The notes: a model not told the origin generated them from the letters alone. DNA of 12,193 bases from Mycobacterium sp. (GCA_019246375.1 JAFAQO010000339.1:1-12193), one strand, 5' to 3'. Shown: positions 1 through 9,241, counted from the first letter of the stretch. Made by a program: numbers and translations.

Positions 1-354
1 CGCCTTCTGCTGACCGGCGATTGCATCACCGGAGCCCAAGCAGCCGAGTGGGGGCTGGCGGTCGAGGCACCAGACCCGAACGCTCTTGACGAGCGCACCG
101 AGCGTCTGGTGGAGCGGATCGCCGCAGTCCCGGTCAACCAGTTGATCATGGTCAAGTTGGCGCTCAATTCCGCGCTGCTGCAACAGGGGGTGGCGACCAG
201 CAGAATGGTCAGCACCGTGTTCGACGGTATCGCCCGCCACACACCTGAGGGACACGCCTTTGTCGCCGACGCGGTCGAGCACGGCTTCCGCGATGCGGTG
301 CACCACCGCGACGAGCCGTTCGGCGACCACGGCCGCCGGGCCTCTCAGGTTTAA
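1..354 (+). CDS. echA4: Enoyl-CoA hydratase/isomerase (crotonase) family protein, C-terminal part
   Basis: The 5' end lies outside the window. The frame is open from base 1 and encodes the last 117 residues, ending in TAA at 352-354. The visible start, RLLLTGDCITGAQAAEWGLA, is the typical crotonase segment after the active site (LTG-x-x-I-x-A-x-x-A-x-x-x-GL). The helical C-terminal region of the fold follows. Crotonases bind acyl-CoA thioesters and hydrate, isomerise or hydrolyse them. The catalytic residues are upstream of the window, so the reaction cannot be assigned. The stop codon is 3 nt before the start of the PaaX-like gene, which implies co-transcription and probably translational coupling. 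The symbol rests on synteny with M. tuberculosis (echA4, then Rv0674, then echA5) recalled from memory. Family call firm, paralogue name moderate. Confidence 0.85.
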   Translation, partial: RLLLTGDCITGAQAAEWGLAVEAPDPNALDERTERLVERIAAVPVNQLIMVKLALNSALLQQGVATSRMVSTVFDGIARHTPEGHAFVADAVEHGFRDAVHHRDEPFGDHGRRASQV

Positions 355-357
355 GCC

Positions 358-1092
358 ATGCCGCAGACGTTGGCCCGCATGACCGCCCGGTCGGTGGTGC
401 TCAGCGTGCTGCTCGGCGCCCATCCGGCTTGGGCCACCGCATCCGAATTAATCCGGCTGACAGCCGATTTCGGAATCAAGGAGACGGCCTTGCGGGTCGC
501 GCTGACCCGGATGGTCAGCGCTGGTGACCTGATCCGCTCCGCCGACGGATACCGGCTTTCCGACCGGCTGCTGGCTCGCCAGCGCCGGCAGGACGACGCC
601 ATGCGCCCGCGGGTGCGGGCCTGGCGCGGATACTGGACCACGCTTATCGTGACCAGCGTGGGAACCGACGCGCGTACCCGCGCAACACTGCGGACAGCTT
701 TGCAGCACAAGCGATTCAGTGAATTGCGTGAAGGCGTCTGGATGCGGCCCGACAACATCGACATCGACCTCGAGCCCGAGATTCGAGCCCGGGTTCGGAT
801 ACTGCAGGCCCGCGATGACGCACCCGCCGAGTTGGCCGGGCAGCTGTGGGATCTGCCGGGCTGGGTGCACACCGGGCAGGACTTACTCGACGAGATGGCT
901 GCTGCATCCGACGTCCCCGGGCGCTTGGTCGTGGCCGCAGCGATGGTGCGCCACTTACTGACCGACCCGATGCTGCCCGGCGAACTGCTGCCGACCGACT
1001 GGCCGGGCCCGCGGCTGCGCGCCGCCTACAACGACTTCGCCGCCGAGCTGAGCAGGCGGCGCGACCGAACGCAATTAGCGGAGGCAACATGA
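358..1092 (+). CDS. PaaX-family transcriptional regulator
   Basis: This 244-residue protein has the PaaX layout. An N-terminal winged helix lies at about residues 10-75 (SVVLSVLLG..., then ALRVALTRMVSAGDLIRS and the wing GYRLSDR), followed by a middle region (WRGYWTTLIVT at about 81-91) and a helical C-terminal domain. PaaX of enterics and pseudomonads represses phenylacetate degradation and is released by phenylacetyl-CoA. This copy is shorter than the roughly 300-residue classical PaaX, and no paa ring-oxidation genes are visible. An acyl-CoA effector made or used by the flanking crotonases is an inference. ATG 358 is 3 nt after the upstream stop. The gene's own TGA (1090-1092) overlaps the next ATG (1089) as ATGA, so the three genes look like one operon. 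It corresponds by position to M. tuberculosis Rv0674. Confidence 0.85.
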   Translation: MPQTLARMTARSVVLSVLLGAHPAWATASELIRLTADFGIKETALRVALTRMVSAGDLIRSADGYRLSDRLLARQRRQDDAMRPRVRAWRGYWTTLIVTSVGTDARTRATLRTALQHKRFSELREGVWMRPDNIDIDLEPEIRARVRILQARDDAPAELAGQLWDLPGWVHTGQDLLDEMAAASDVPGRLVVAAAMVRHLLTDPMLPGELLPTDWPGPRLRAAYNDFAAELSRRRDRTQLAEAT

Positions 1093-1856
1093 GCGATCCC
1101 GTGCGCGTCGAACGCAGCGGCCCGGTGACCACAGTGATCATCAACCGGCCGGAAGCACGCAATGCCGTCAACGGGCCCACGGCCGCCATGCTGTACGCGG
1201 CGTTCGAGGAATTCGACGGCGACGACACCGCCTCGGTCGCGGTGTTGTGGGGCGAGGGCGGAACCTTCTGCGCCGGGGCAGATTTGAAAGCCTTCGGTAG
1301 CCCGGAAGCCAACGCCGTGCATCGGACAGGGCCCGGGCCGATGGGGCCGACGCGGATGGTGCTATCCAAACCGGTGATCGCCGCGGTCAGCGGTTACGCG
1401 GTCGCCGGCGGTCTGGAGCTGGCGCTGTGGTGCGACCTTCGAGTAGCCGAGGAGGATGCGGTGTTCGGGGTGTTCTGCCGGCGCTGGGGCGTGCCGCTCA
1501 TCGACGGCGGCACTGTTCGGCTGCCGCGGTTGATCGGGCAGAGCAGGGCGATGGACATGATTCTTACCGGCCGCGCCGTGGCCGCCGACGAAGCCCAGGC
1601 AATCGGATTGGCCAATCGCGTCGTCCCGAAAGGACAAGCGCGCCAATGCGCGGCGGAGTTGGCCGCTCAGCTGGCGGCGCTGCCGCAGCAGTGCATGCGG
1701 TCGGATCGGCAATCGACGCTGCACCAGTGGGGACGGCCGGAATCCGAGGCGCTCGACTTCGAATTCGCCAGCATCTCCCGGGTCGCCGCCGAGGCGATGG
1801 AAGGTGCCGGCCGGTTCGCAGCCGGCGCCGGCCGCCACGGCGCTGCTGCCGGGTAG
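1089..1856 (+). CDS. echA5: Crotonase/enoyl-CoA hydratase family protein, EchA5-like
   Basis: This 255-residue protein is a full-length crotonase. GTFCAGADLKAFG (59-71) forms the first oxyanion-hole segment. GYAVAGGLELALWCDLR (102-118) supplies the second oxyanion glycine and Glu110, equivalent to rat ECH Glu144. The second classical catalytic Glu (rat Glu164, in FGQPE) aligns with Cys130 in FGVFCRRWGVP, so canonical syn-hydration is doubtful and isomerase, hydrolase or another acyl-CoA activity is possible. ATG 1089 is chosen because it overlaps the upstream TGA and has GGAGG at 1080-1084. The frame extends further upstream, but there it only overlaps the PaaX gene. It is the third gene of the echA4-paaX-echA5 unit. 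The gene ends 5 nt from the stop of a convergent lipoprotein gene. The symbol is from synteny. Confidence 0.88.
   Translation: MSDPVRVERSGPVTTVIINRPEARNAVNGPTAAMLYAAFEEFDGDDTASVAVLWGEGGTFCAGADLKAFGSPEANAVHRTGPGPMGPTRMVLSKPVIAAVSGYAVAGGLELALWCDLRVAEEDAVFGVFCRRWGVPLIDGGTVRLPRLIGQSRAMDMILTGRAVAADEAQAIGLANRVVPKGQARQCAAELAAQLAALPQQCMRSDRQSTLHQWGRPESEALDFEFASISRVAAEAMEGAGRFAAGAGRHGAAAG
1803..1829. other. GC-rich hairpin at the echA5 3' end, between convergent genes
   Basis: GGTGCCGGC (1803-1811) and GCCGGCGCC (1821-1829) can pair over 9 positions, with one G-U wobble on the + strand, around a 9-nt loop. It lies inside the last codons of echA5 and about 33 nt past the stop of the minus-strand lipoprotein gene. 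It could act as a U-less terminator for that gene. No T-run follows on either strand, and the sequence also encodes protein, so function is uncertain. Confidence 0.3.
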
Positions 1857-1861
1857 CCAGC

Positions 1862-2320
1862 TCAGCCCTTGTTGATCGCGTTGCCCTGACCGAGGTTTTC
1901 CACCTTCGGATCACCGCTTTTGTAGGTGATCGTGTTGTTGAGTCCGACCACGCTGAGCTGCTTGTCGATCTTGTCGAAGGTGATCTTGTTGTCCGCGCCG
2001 CCGACGCTGACCGACGAGCAGGTCCCCTTCACGGTCAGCGTGTTGTTCGAGCCACCCACGTTGAGCGATTTGCCGTCGCCGCAGTCGAGGTCGGCCGTAG
2101 TTCCGAACGAGCCGTAGTTCAGCATGTTGCCGATCTGGAACTGCGCCGTCGTGCTTCCTGCCGTGGTGCTCGTGCTCGCGCCCGCGCCCGTAGTCGACGG
2201 GTTCGCGTTGTTATTTTTTTGACCGCAGCCAACCAGCCCGAAACCGGCCGGCACCATAGCAAGTGCCAGCACGGCCATCCCGGCCGCCAGTTTGGGAGAG
2301 TCGGTGAACTGCGGGCGCAT
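1862..2320 (-). CDS. DUF3060-type lipoprotein with 18-residue solenoid repeats
   Basis: This 152-residue protein has an N-terminal lipoprotein signal: a hydrophobic stretch at about 11-30 and the lipobox LVGC, with Cys32 as the predicted lipidated residue. It is therefore expected to be anchored on the outer face of the plasma membrane. A flexible Asn/Thr/Ser/Ala/Gly linker (about 35-60) follows, as is common in mycobacterial lipoproteins. The C-terminal part contains four repeats starting at residues 86, 104, 122 and 140, with pattern (L/V)-x-(V/N)-x-G-x-x-N-x-(I/L)-(T/N). That is an exact 18-residue period, suggesting a small beta-solenoid. Cys80 and Cys101 could form a disulfide. It matches the DUF3060 family and, by position, M. 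tuberculosis Rv0679c. Biochemical role unknown. GAGG at 2325-2328 lies only 4 nt before the ATG. Confidence 0.85.
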   Translation of the reverse strand: MRPQFTDSPKLAAGMAVLALAMVPAGFGLVGCGQKNNNANPSTTGAGASTSTTAGSTTAQFQIGNMLNYGSFGTTADLDCGDGKSLNVGGSNNTLTVKGTCSSVSVGGADNKITFDKIDKQLSVVGLNNTITYKSGDPKVENLGQGNAINKG

Positions 2321-2372
2321 TATTCCTCGATTCGTCGGTAATCAGTCGTATTCGGTGGACATCATTCGAAGC

Positions 2373-2633
2373 TCACGCCGGTGCGCGCATGAGCCGGTTG
2401 GTCATGCCGAGTTCTCGGACGCGGTCCCGGATGTAGGGGTCGGCATTGTGGAAGACCGACCGTCTCGTCCCAGCCGTAGATACTGATGTCATTGACGACG
2501 GTGTCGGCGACGACCGTGTTACCCGACCGGTGTCGCCGTTCTTGGCATGAGCGGCCGGCGTGCCCGCTGCCAACGCGGTCGGCATGGCCACAGTGCAAGC
2601 AGCCAGTGCGGCGCTCGGGGTTGTCCATCTCAC
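2373..2633 (-). pseudogene. Small exported protein with two apparent compensating frameshifts
   Basis: A GTG at 2633-2631, preceded by GAAAGGGG (2640-2647) with 6 nt spacing, opens an 86-codon frame ending in TGA at 2373-2375. It starts with a credible signal peptide, MRWTTPSAALAACTVAMPTA followed by LAAGTPAAHA, with AHA as a possible cleavage site. The middle of this frame (about 2460-2525) is a Ser/Thr/Arg run with poor third-position GC. The next frame reads much better there: NTVVADTVVNDISIYGWDET, with 19 of 21 codons G/C-ending. After 2454 the original frame again reads well (FHNADPYIRDRVRELGMTNR). The shift back sits on a tandem GGTC-GGTC (2454-2461, minus strand). Removing one copy joins ETV directly to FHN. 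It could be a pseudogene, a variant with a scrambled middle, or an assembly error. I do not recognise the family. Confidence 0.5.
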
Positions 2634-2763
2634 CGGAAACCCCTTTCGCCATGGATGATCTGCTCGCCCGAGCCTACGTGCATTTGCCGAGGCGATGGCC
2701 GGGTTCATCTATTTGCCGGCACCGCCGCGAGGCAGCCGACAGAGGCGCCCGGCGACCACGTCC

Positions 2764-2846
2764 CACGGCCCGCATCCTCGCCGGACTGGGTTTGATGGTC
2801 CGGCTCGTCCTCGGGCCGCTCGCACGGCCCGCATTCTCGCCGGACT
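2764..2846. repeat. 24-bp direct repeat, two copies, upstream of the TetR gene
   Basis: Copies at 2764-2787 and 2823-2846 share 23 of 24 bases; the one difference is a C in the first copy and a T in the second. Both begin CACGGCCCGCAT and end CTCGCCGGACT, offset by 59 bp. They lie in the non-coding stretch 2634-2926, between the divergent small exported-protein gene and the TetR gene. Apart from this repeat and the ribosome-binding sequences at the two ends, I see nothing convincing in that stretch. Confidence 0.8.
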
Positions 2847-2926
2847 AAAGTTCTTCGCTGACCCTGGAATCCATCGACAAAGCGGTGTCAACCCCAACCG
2901 GTCATCGCAACCGAAGGGCGATCGCC

Positions 2927-3571
2927 ATGGCACCTCAGCAGGAACCACCGGGTGGTCGCTCGCGTGTCGGCGGGAAGGCCGCGGCCCGACCGGCCAAACT
3001 GAGCCGCGACATCGTCGTCAACACCGCGCTGGCGTTCCTGGACCGCGAAGGCTGGGACGCGCTGACCATCAACGCGCTGGCGACACAGCTCGGGACCAAA
3101 GGCCCCTCGCTGTACAACCATGTACACAGCCTGGAAGACCTCCGCCGCTCGGTTCGGATGCGGGTCATCGACGACATCATCACAATGCTGAACCGGGTCG
3201 GCGAGGGCCGTGCCCGCGATGACGCCGTGTTGGTCATGGCCGGCGCGTACCGCAGCTATGCCCATCACCACCCCGGCCGGTACTCGGCGTTCACGAGGAT
3301 GCCACTGGGTGGGGATGACCCGGAGTACACCGCCGCGACCAAGAGTGCGGCCGCACCGGTAATCGCAGTGCTGTCGTCGTACGGCCTGGACGGTGAGGAC
3401 GCCTTCCACGCGGCGTTGGAGTTCTGGTCAGCACTGCACGGTTTTGTCCTGCTGGAGATGACCGGTGTCATGGACGACATCGACACCGACGCGGTTTTCT
3501 CCGACATGGTGCTAAGGCTGGCGGCGGGCCTGGATCGCCGCAGCCAAGCCGAGCGGCCCAACGGTGACTAG
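2927..3571 (+). CDS. TetR/AcrR-family regulator with WHG-type C-terminal domain
   Basis: This protein is 214 residues from ATG 2927. The frame also opens at GTG 2885, adding 14 residues. ATG 2927 is preferred for GAAGGG at 2913-2918 with 8 nt spacing. An N-terminal Arg/Pro-rich tail precedes the TetR DNA-binding domain. The helix-turn-helix lies at about 46-67, with TINALATQLGTKGPSLYNHV as the turn and recognition helix. The ligand/dimer half contains HHPGRYSAFTR and FWSALHGFVLLEM (about 166-178). The latter is the signature of the WHG subfamily of TetR C-terminal domains. It sits where M. tuberculosis has Rv0681. The ligand and target are unknown. Target candidates are its own gene or the divergent exported-protein gene across 2634-2926. 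Control of the str operon is not suggested, because rpsL has its own promoter 60 bp downstream. Confidence 0.87.
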   Translation: MAPQQEPPGGRSRVGGKAAARPAKLSRDIVVNTALAFLDREGWDALTINALATQLGTKGPSLYNHVHSLEDLRRSVRMRVIDDIITMLNRVGEGRARDDAVLVMAGAYRSYAHHHPGRYSAFTRMPLGGDDPEYTAATKSAAAPVIAVLSSYGLDGEDAFHAALEFWSALHGFVLLEMTGVMDDIDTDAVFSDMVLRLAAGLDRRSQAERPNGD

Positions 3572-3631
3572 GCAGTGGTGAATACAGCGAGGTAGGCGCC
3601 GAAGCGGCGGCGCCGACGTGGTTGCGTCGCT

Positions 3632-3661
3632 TTGACCCGCCCGACCAGCGGCGGGTATTGT
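3632..3661 (+). promoter_or_regulatory. Predicted promoter of the rpsL-rpsG-fusA-tuf operon
   Basis: TTGACC (3632-3637) and TATTGT (3656-3661) are separated by 18 nt. This resembles a mycobacterial housekeeping (SigA-type) promoter: TTGAC-like -35 and TAnnnT -10. Transcription would start near 3668, giving a 5' leader of about 187 nt before rpsL. Location and strength fit a highly expressed ribosomal operon. Not experimentally shown here. Confidence 0.6.
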
Positions 3662-3753
3662 GGTTGCTCGGGCCTGGCGGCTCAAGGCGCCTGCGGTGAC
3701 CGAAGGTGCGACGCCGGGCCAATTCGCATGTCCATGATGCAACGGAAAGTCCG

Positions 3754-3813
3754 GGCCAGGTGCGTGCGACACACCCGGCCGCGGGGTACTGCGGCGGGGC
3801 GTAACTGCAGTAC
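3754..3813 (+). other. Two predicted hairpins in the rpsL 5' leader
   Basis: The first hairpin is 3754-3780: outer GGCC/GGCC, then GGTG/CACC and GT/AC pairs, with two mismatches and a GCG loop. The second is 3786-3813: a perfect 7-bp stem GTACTGC/GCAGTAC around 14 nt. It ends about 29 nt before the rpsL AGGAAG ribosome-binding sequence. The right arm is also part of a perfect palindrome, ACTGCAGT (3804-3811). They may shape or regulate the leader RNA; no known riboswitch class is recognised. Confidence 0.4.
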
Positions 3814-3854
3814 AGAGACGCGAACCGCATGACAGGAACATAGGAAGCCGGTAG

Positions 3855-4229
3855 ATGCCAACCATTCAGCAGCTGGTCCGCAAGGGTCGCCGCGACAAGA
3901 TCGGCAAGGTCAAGACAGCGGCCCTCAAGGGCAGCCCGCAGCGCCGTGGCGTATGCACACGCGTGTACACCACGACCCCGAAGAAGCCGAACTCGGCGCT
4001 TCGGAAGGTCGCACGCGTCAAGCTGACCAGCCAGGTTGAGGTCACGGCTTACATCCCTGGCGAAGGCCACAATCTGCAGGAGCACTCGATGGTGCTGGTC
4101 CGTGGCGGCCGGGTCAAGGACTTGCCCGGTGTGCGGTACAAGATCATCCGCGGGTCGCTGGACACCCAGGGTGTCAAGAATCGCAAGCAGGCTCGCAGCC
4201 GCTACGGCGCCAAGAAGGAGAAGGGCTGA
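3855..4229 (+). CDS. rpsL: 30S ribosomal protein S12
   Basis: S12 sits at the decoding centre of the 30S subunit and contributes to codon-anticodon proofreading. The 124-residue product is the usual actinobacterial length and shows the family hallmarks: [12 protein letters not shown] at the start, [17 protein letters not shown] (39-55) and [12 protein letters not shown] (84-95). Lys43 and Lys88, whose changes cause streptomycin resistance in mycobacteria, are both present. This is a susceptible-type allele as far as rpsL goes. Asp89 is the usual methylthiolation site. The start is supported by AGGAAG (3842-3847) 7 nt upstream. It is the first gene of the str operon, and its TGA overlaps the rpsG ATG by one base (TGATG), so the two are translationally coupled. 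Confidence 0.98.
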   Translation: MPTIQQLVRKGRRDKIGKVKTAALKGSPQRRGVCTRVYTTTPKKPNSALRKVARVKLTSQVEVTAYIPGEGHNLQEHSMVLVRGGRVKDLPGVRYKIIRGSLDTQGVKNRKQARSRYGAKKEKG

Positions 4230-4699
4230 TGCCGCGCAAGGGGCCGGCGTCCAAGCGTCCGCTCGTCAACGACCCGGTTTACGGGTCGCAGCTGGTTACG
4301 CAGTTGGTGAACAAAGTTCTGCTCAAGGGGAAGAAATCGCTCGCCGAACGCATTGTTTACGGTGCGCTCGAACAAGCGCGCGAAAAGACCGGCACCGATC
4401 CCGTCATTACGCTCAAGCGTGCACTCGACAACGTCAAGCCGGCCTTAGAGGTCAAAAGCCGTCGTGTCGGCGGTGCGACCTATCAGGTGCCCGTTGAGGT
4501 GCCCCCTTTCCGGTCCACCACGCTGGCGCTGAGGTGGCTGGTCGGCTTTTCGCGGCAGCGTCGGGAAAAGACCATGGTCGAGCGTCTGGCAAACGAAATT
4601 CTGGATGCCAGCAATGGCCTGGGGGCTTCCGTCAAGCGACGTGAGGACACCCACAAGATGGCTGAGGCAAACCGCGCCTTCGCGCATTATCGCTGGTGA
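4229..4699 (+). CDS. rpsG: 30S ribosomal protein S7
   Basis: S7 is a primary binder of the 16S rRNA 3' major domain that nucleates assembly of the 30S head and lines the E site. The 156-residue length is standard for this group, and the sequence is near-canonical: [47 protein letters not shown] and [21 protein letters not shown]. One segment is odd. After VPVEV this protein reads PPFR (92-95), where the mycobacterial and E. coli proteins I recall read RPDR and RPVR, so the conserved Arg is missing. The start overlaps the rpsL stop, with AAGGAG just upstream at about 4214-4219. An 81-nt gap separates it from fusA. In E. coli, S7 represses its own operon by binding the S12-S7 junction; that junction is too short here for the same structure. 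Confidence 0.97.
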   Translation: MPRKGPASKRPLVNDPVYGSQLVTQLVNKVLLKGKKSLAERIVYGALEQAREKTGTDPVITLKRALDNVKPALEVKSRRVGGATYQVPVEVPPFRSTTLALRWLVGFSRQRREKTMVERLANEILDASNGLGASVKRREDTHKMAEANRAFAHYRW

Positions 4700-4780
4700 G
4701 AACCACCGGCGACGGTGCCGGAGGCGAGAACGCCAGCGAACGACAGCTAACTAAGCAACCGAAAGAGTGGGAAGACTTCT

Positions 4781-6886
4781 GTGGCACAGAAGGACGTGCT
4801 AACCGACCTGAGCAAGGTCCGCAACTTCGGCATCATGGCGCACATCGATGCCGGCAAGACGACGACGACCGAGCGGATTCTGTACTACACCGGCATCAAC
4901 TACAAGATCGGTGAGGTGCACGACGGCGCCGCCACCATGGACTGGATGGAACAAGAGCAGGAGCGGGGGATCACCATCACCTCCGCGGCCACCACAACGT
5001 TCTGGAAAGGCAACCAGCTCAACATCATCGACACCCCCGGACACGTCGACTTCACCGTCGAGGTGGAGCGCAACCTGCGGGTGCTCGACGGCGCGGTCGC
5101 GGTTTTCGACGGCAAAGAAGGTGTTGAGCCGCAATCCGAGCAGGTGTGGCGGCAGGCTGACAAATACAACGTTCCGCGGATCTGCTTCGTCAACAAGATG
5201 GACAAGATCGGCGCCGACTTCTACTTCTCCGTCAAGACGATGGAGGAGCGGCTGGGCGCCAACGCCCTCCCCGTCCAACTGCCGATCGGCTCCGAAAGCG
5301 AATTCGAGGGCGTCGTCGACCTCGTGGAGATGAACGCCAAGGTATGGCGCGGCGAAACCAAACTCGGCGAGACCTACGACACCATCGACATCCCGGCCGA
5401 AGTGGCCGAGACGGCCGAGGAGTACCGCACCAAGCTGCTGGAAACTGTTGCCGAAACCGACGAGGAGCTGCTGGAGAAGTACGTCGGCGGCGAGGAGATC
5501 ACGGTCGACGAGATCAAGGCCGCGATCCGCAAGCTGACGATCGCGTCGGAGATCTATCCGGTGCTGTGCGGCAGTGCATTCAAGAACAAAGGCGTGCAGC
5601 CGATGCTTGACGCGGTGGTCGACTACCTGCCATCGCCGCTGGACGTGCCGCCGGCGGCCGGGCACGCGCCGGGGCATGAGGACGAGGAGATCATCCGGCA
5701 CGCCAGCACCGACGAGCCGTTCTCGGCACTGGCGTTCAAGATCGCGACGCACCCATTCTTCGGGAAGCTCACCTACATCCGGGTTTACTCCGGCACTGTG
5801 GAGTCCGGCAGCCAGGTCATCAACGCCACCAAGGGCAAGAAAGAGCGGCTGGGCAAGCTGTTTCAGATGCACTCCAATAAGGAGAACCCTGTCGAGCGGG
5901 CGTCGGCCGGGCACATCTATGCGGTGATCGGCCTGAAGGACACCACCACCGGCGACACGCTCTCCGACCCGAATCACCAGGTAGTGCTGGAGTCGATGAC
6001 GTTCCCCGACCCGGTGATTGAGGTAGCCATCGAGCCGAGGACGAAGAGCGACCAGGAGAAGCTGAGCCTCTCGATCCAGAAGCTCGCCGAGGAGGATCCC
6101 ACCTTCAAGGTGCATCTGGACTCCGAGACCGGCCAGACGGTGATCGGCGGCATGGGTGAGCTGCATCTGGACATCCTGGTCGACCGCATGCGCCGGGAGT
6201 TCAAAGTTGAGGCGAATGTCGGCAAGCCGCAGGTGGCGTACAAGGAGACGATCCGACGCAAGGTCGAGCATGTCGAGTACATCCACAAGAAGCAGACGGG
6301 CGGCTCGGGCCAGTTCGCGAAGGTCATCATCACCGTCGAGCCGTTCACTGGTGAGGACGGCGCGACTTACGAATTCGAGAACAAGGTGACCGGTGGTCGC
6401 GTCCCGCGCGAGTACATCCCGTCGGTGGATGCCGGTGCCCAGGACGCCATGCAGTACGGCGTGCTGGCCGGCTACCCGCTGGTGAACCTCAAGGTGACTT
6501 TGGAAGACGGCGCGTTCCACGAGGTGGACTCGTCGGAGATGGCGTTCAAGATCGCCGGTTCGCAGGCGCTGAAGAAGGCCGCCGGGCAGGCGCAGCCGGT
6601 GATCCTCGAACCGATCATGGCCGTTGAGGTCCTCACTCCCGAGGATTACATGGGCGATGTGATCGGCGATTTGAACTCGCGCCGTGGTCAGATCCAGGCC
6701 ATGGAGGAGCGGGCCGGTACACGCGTCGTCAAGGCGCATGTGCCGCTGTCGGAAATGTTCGGCTACGTCGGCGACCTGCGGTCGAAGACTCAAGGCCGAG
6801 CGAACTACTCGATGGTGTTCGACTCGTACTCCGAAGTGCCGGCGAACGTGTCGAAGGAGATCATCGCCAAGGCGACGGGTCAGTAA
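4781..6886 (+). CDS. fusA: Translation elongation factor G (EF-G)
   Basis: EF-G is the cytosolic GTPase that drives tRNA-mRNA translocation and, with RRF, ribosome recycling. The 701-residue product has the complete G domain: AHIDAGKT (20-27, P-loop), [11 protein letters not shown] (62-72, switch I), DTPGHVD (84-90, G3) and NKMD (138-141, G4). Domains II-V follow, including [39 protein letters not shown] and the C-terminal [20 protein letters not shown]. No truncation or frameshift is visible. GTG 4781 is chosen because GGGAAG (4769-4774) lies 6 nt upstream and [20 protein letters not shown] is the usual mycobacterial N-terminus. It is the third gene of the str operon and corresponds to fusA1 of M. 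tuberculosis. Fusidic-acid-site residues were not compared individually. Confidence 0.98.
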   Translation: MAQKDVLTDLSKVRNFGIMAHIDAGKTTTTERILYYTGINYKIGEVHDGAATMDWMEQEQERGITITSAATTTFWKGNQLNIIDTPGHVDFTVEVERNLRVLDGAVAVFDGKEGVEPQSEQVWRQADKYNVPRICFVNKMDKIGADFYFSVKTMEERLGANALPVQLPIGSESEFEGVVDLVEMNAKVWRGETKLGETYDTIDIPAEVAETAEEYRTKLLETVAETDEELLEKYVGGEEITVDEIKAAIRKLTIASEIYPVLCGSAFKNKGVQPMLDAVVDYLPSPLDVPPAAGHAPGHEDEEIIRHASTDEPFSALAFKIATHPFFGKLTYIRVYSGTVESGSQVINATKGKKERLGKLFQMHSNKENPVERASAGHIYAVIGLKDTTTGDTLSDPNHQVVLESMTFPDPVIEVAIEPRTKSDQEKLSLSIQKLAEEDPTFKVHLDSETGQTVIGGMGELHLDILVDRMRREFKVEANVGKPQVAYKETIRRKVEHVEYIHKKQTGGSGQFAKVIITVEPFTGEDGATYEFENKVTGGRVPREYIPSVDAGAQDAMQYGVLAGYPLVNLKVTLEDGAFHEVDSSEMAFKIAGSQALKKAAGQAQPVILEPIMAVEVLTPEDYMGDVIGDLNSRRGQIQAMEERAGTRVVKAHVPLSEMFGYVGDLRSKTQGRANYSMVFDSYSEVPANVSKEIIAKATGQ

Positions 6887-6986
6887 GCGACGACGGGGAG
6901 TACCCTTTCCCGGTCACTACCGCGGCACAACTGAAAACATCAACACTGCTTTAAACAAGCACCAACAAGTCCAGGAGGACACAGAA

Positions 6987-8177
<1,191 letters not shown>

Positions 8178-8193
8178 TCGTACAGCGGTGTTT

Positions 8194-8210
8194 GCCGGGC
8201 CCTGCCCGGC
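8194..8210 (+). terminator. GC-rich hairpin just after tuf, candidate terminator
   Basis: GCCGGGC (8194-8200), loop CCT and GCCCGGC (8204-8210) form a perfect 7-bp stem starting 17 nt after the tuf stop. No T-tract follows, which is common in mycobacterial terminators but weakens the call. The rest of the 227-nt gap to the next gene holds a regulatory palindrome described separately and no gene. Confidence 0.5.
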
Positions 8211-8346
8211 CACTGGCCTCATCCGAAAGGGTGAGCGCCGCTTCGCGCAGAGCGCTACTTTCACACGAACCGCCCCGGCGAAGCGAGGAGCGGTGCAGCG
8301 GCCGGCGACCCAACAGGTCCTCGGGCTGGCCGGCATCGTCGCCGGC

Positions 8347-8376
8347 TGAAACACGTTTCAATTCCACTGCTAGCCT
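8347..8376 (+). promoter_or_regulatory. KstR-like operator overlapping the SDR promoter
   Basis: TGAAACACGTTTCA (8347-8360) has 6-bp inverted arms and fits the published KstR consensus TnnAACnnGTTnnA at every fixed base. A candidate -10, TAGCCT preceded by TGC, lies at 8371-8376. The corresponding -35 region (about 8348-8353) falls inside the palindrome, so a bound repressor would block RNA polymerase. Translation of the SDR begins 28 nt after the -10, with AAGGA at 8394-8398. Confidence 0.55.
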
Positions 8377-8395
8377 GATCGCGAGCCGAACTTAA

Positions 8396-9232
<837 letters not shown>

Positions 9233-9241
9233 GTAAGCCAG

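Noticed and set aside
846..1088. Upstream extension of the echA5 frame
   Set aside because: It overlaps the PaaX-like gene and translates to an Arg/Ala-rich shadow. The crotonase N-terminus and a ribosome-binding sequence fit ATG 1089.
3728..3832. A 34-residue upstream open frame in the rpsL leader starting MSMMQRKV
   Set aside because: It has no ribosome-binding sequence, an Arg/Thr/Cys-rich shadow-like composition, and overlaps both predicted hairpins. Not supportable as a gene.
4799..6793. A 664-codon open frame on the minus strand opposite fusA
   Set aside because: It is the codon-bias shadow of a highly expressed GC-rich gene. The translation is rich in Leu, Asp, His, Arg and Val with no recognisable domain, while the plus strand encodes a complete EF-G.
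6887..6986. Internal promoter between fusA and tuf
   Set aside because: AT-rich bits such as CTTTAAAC are present, but no -35/-10 pair with proper spacing stood out.
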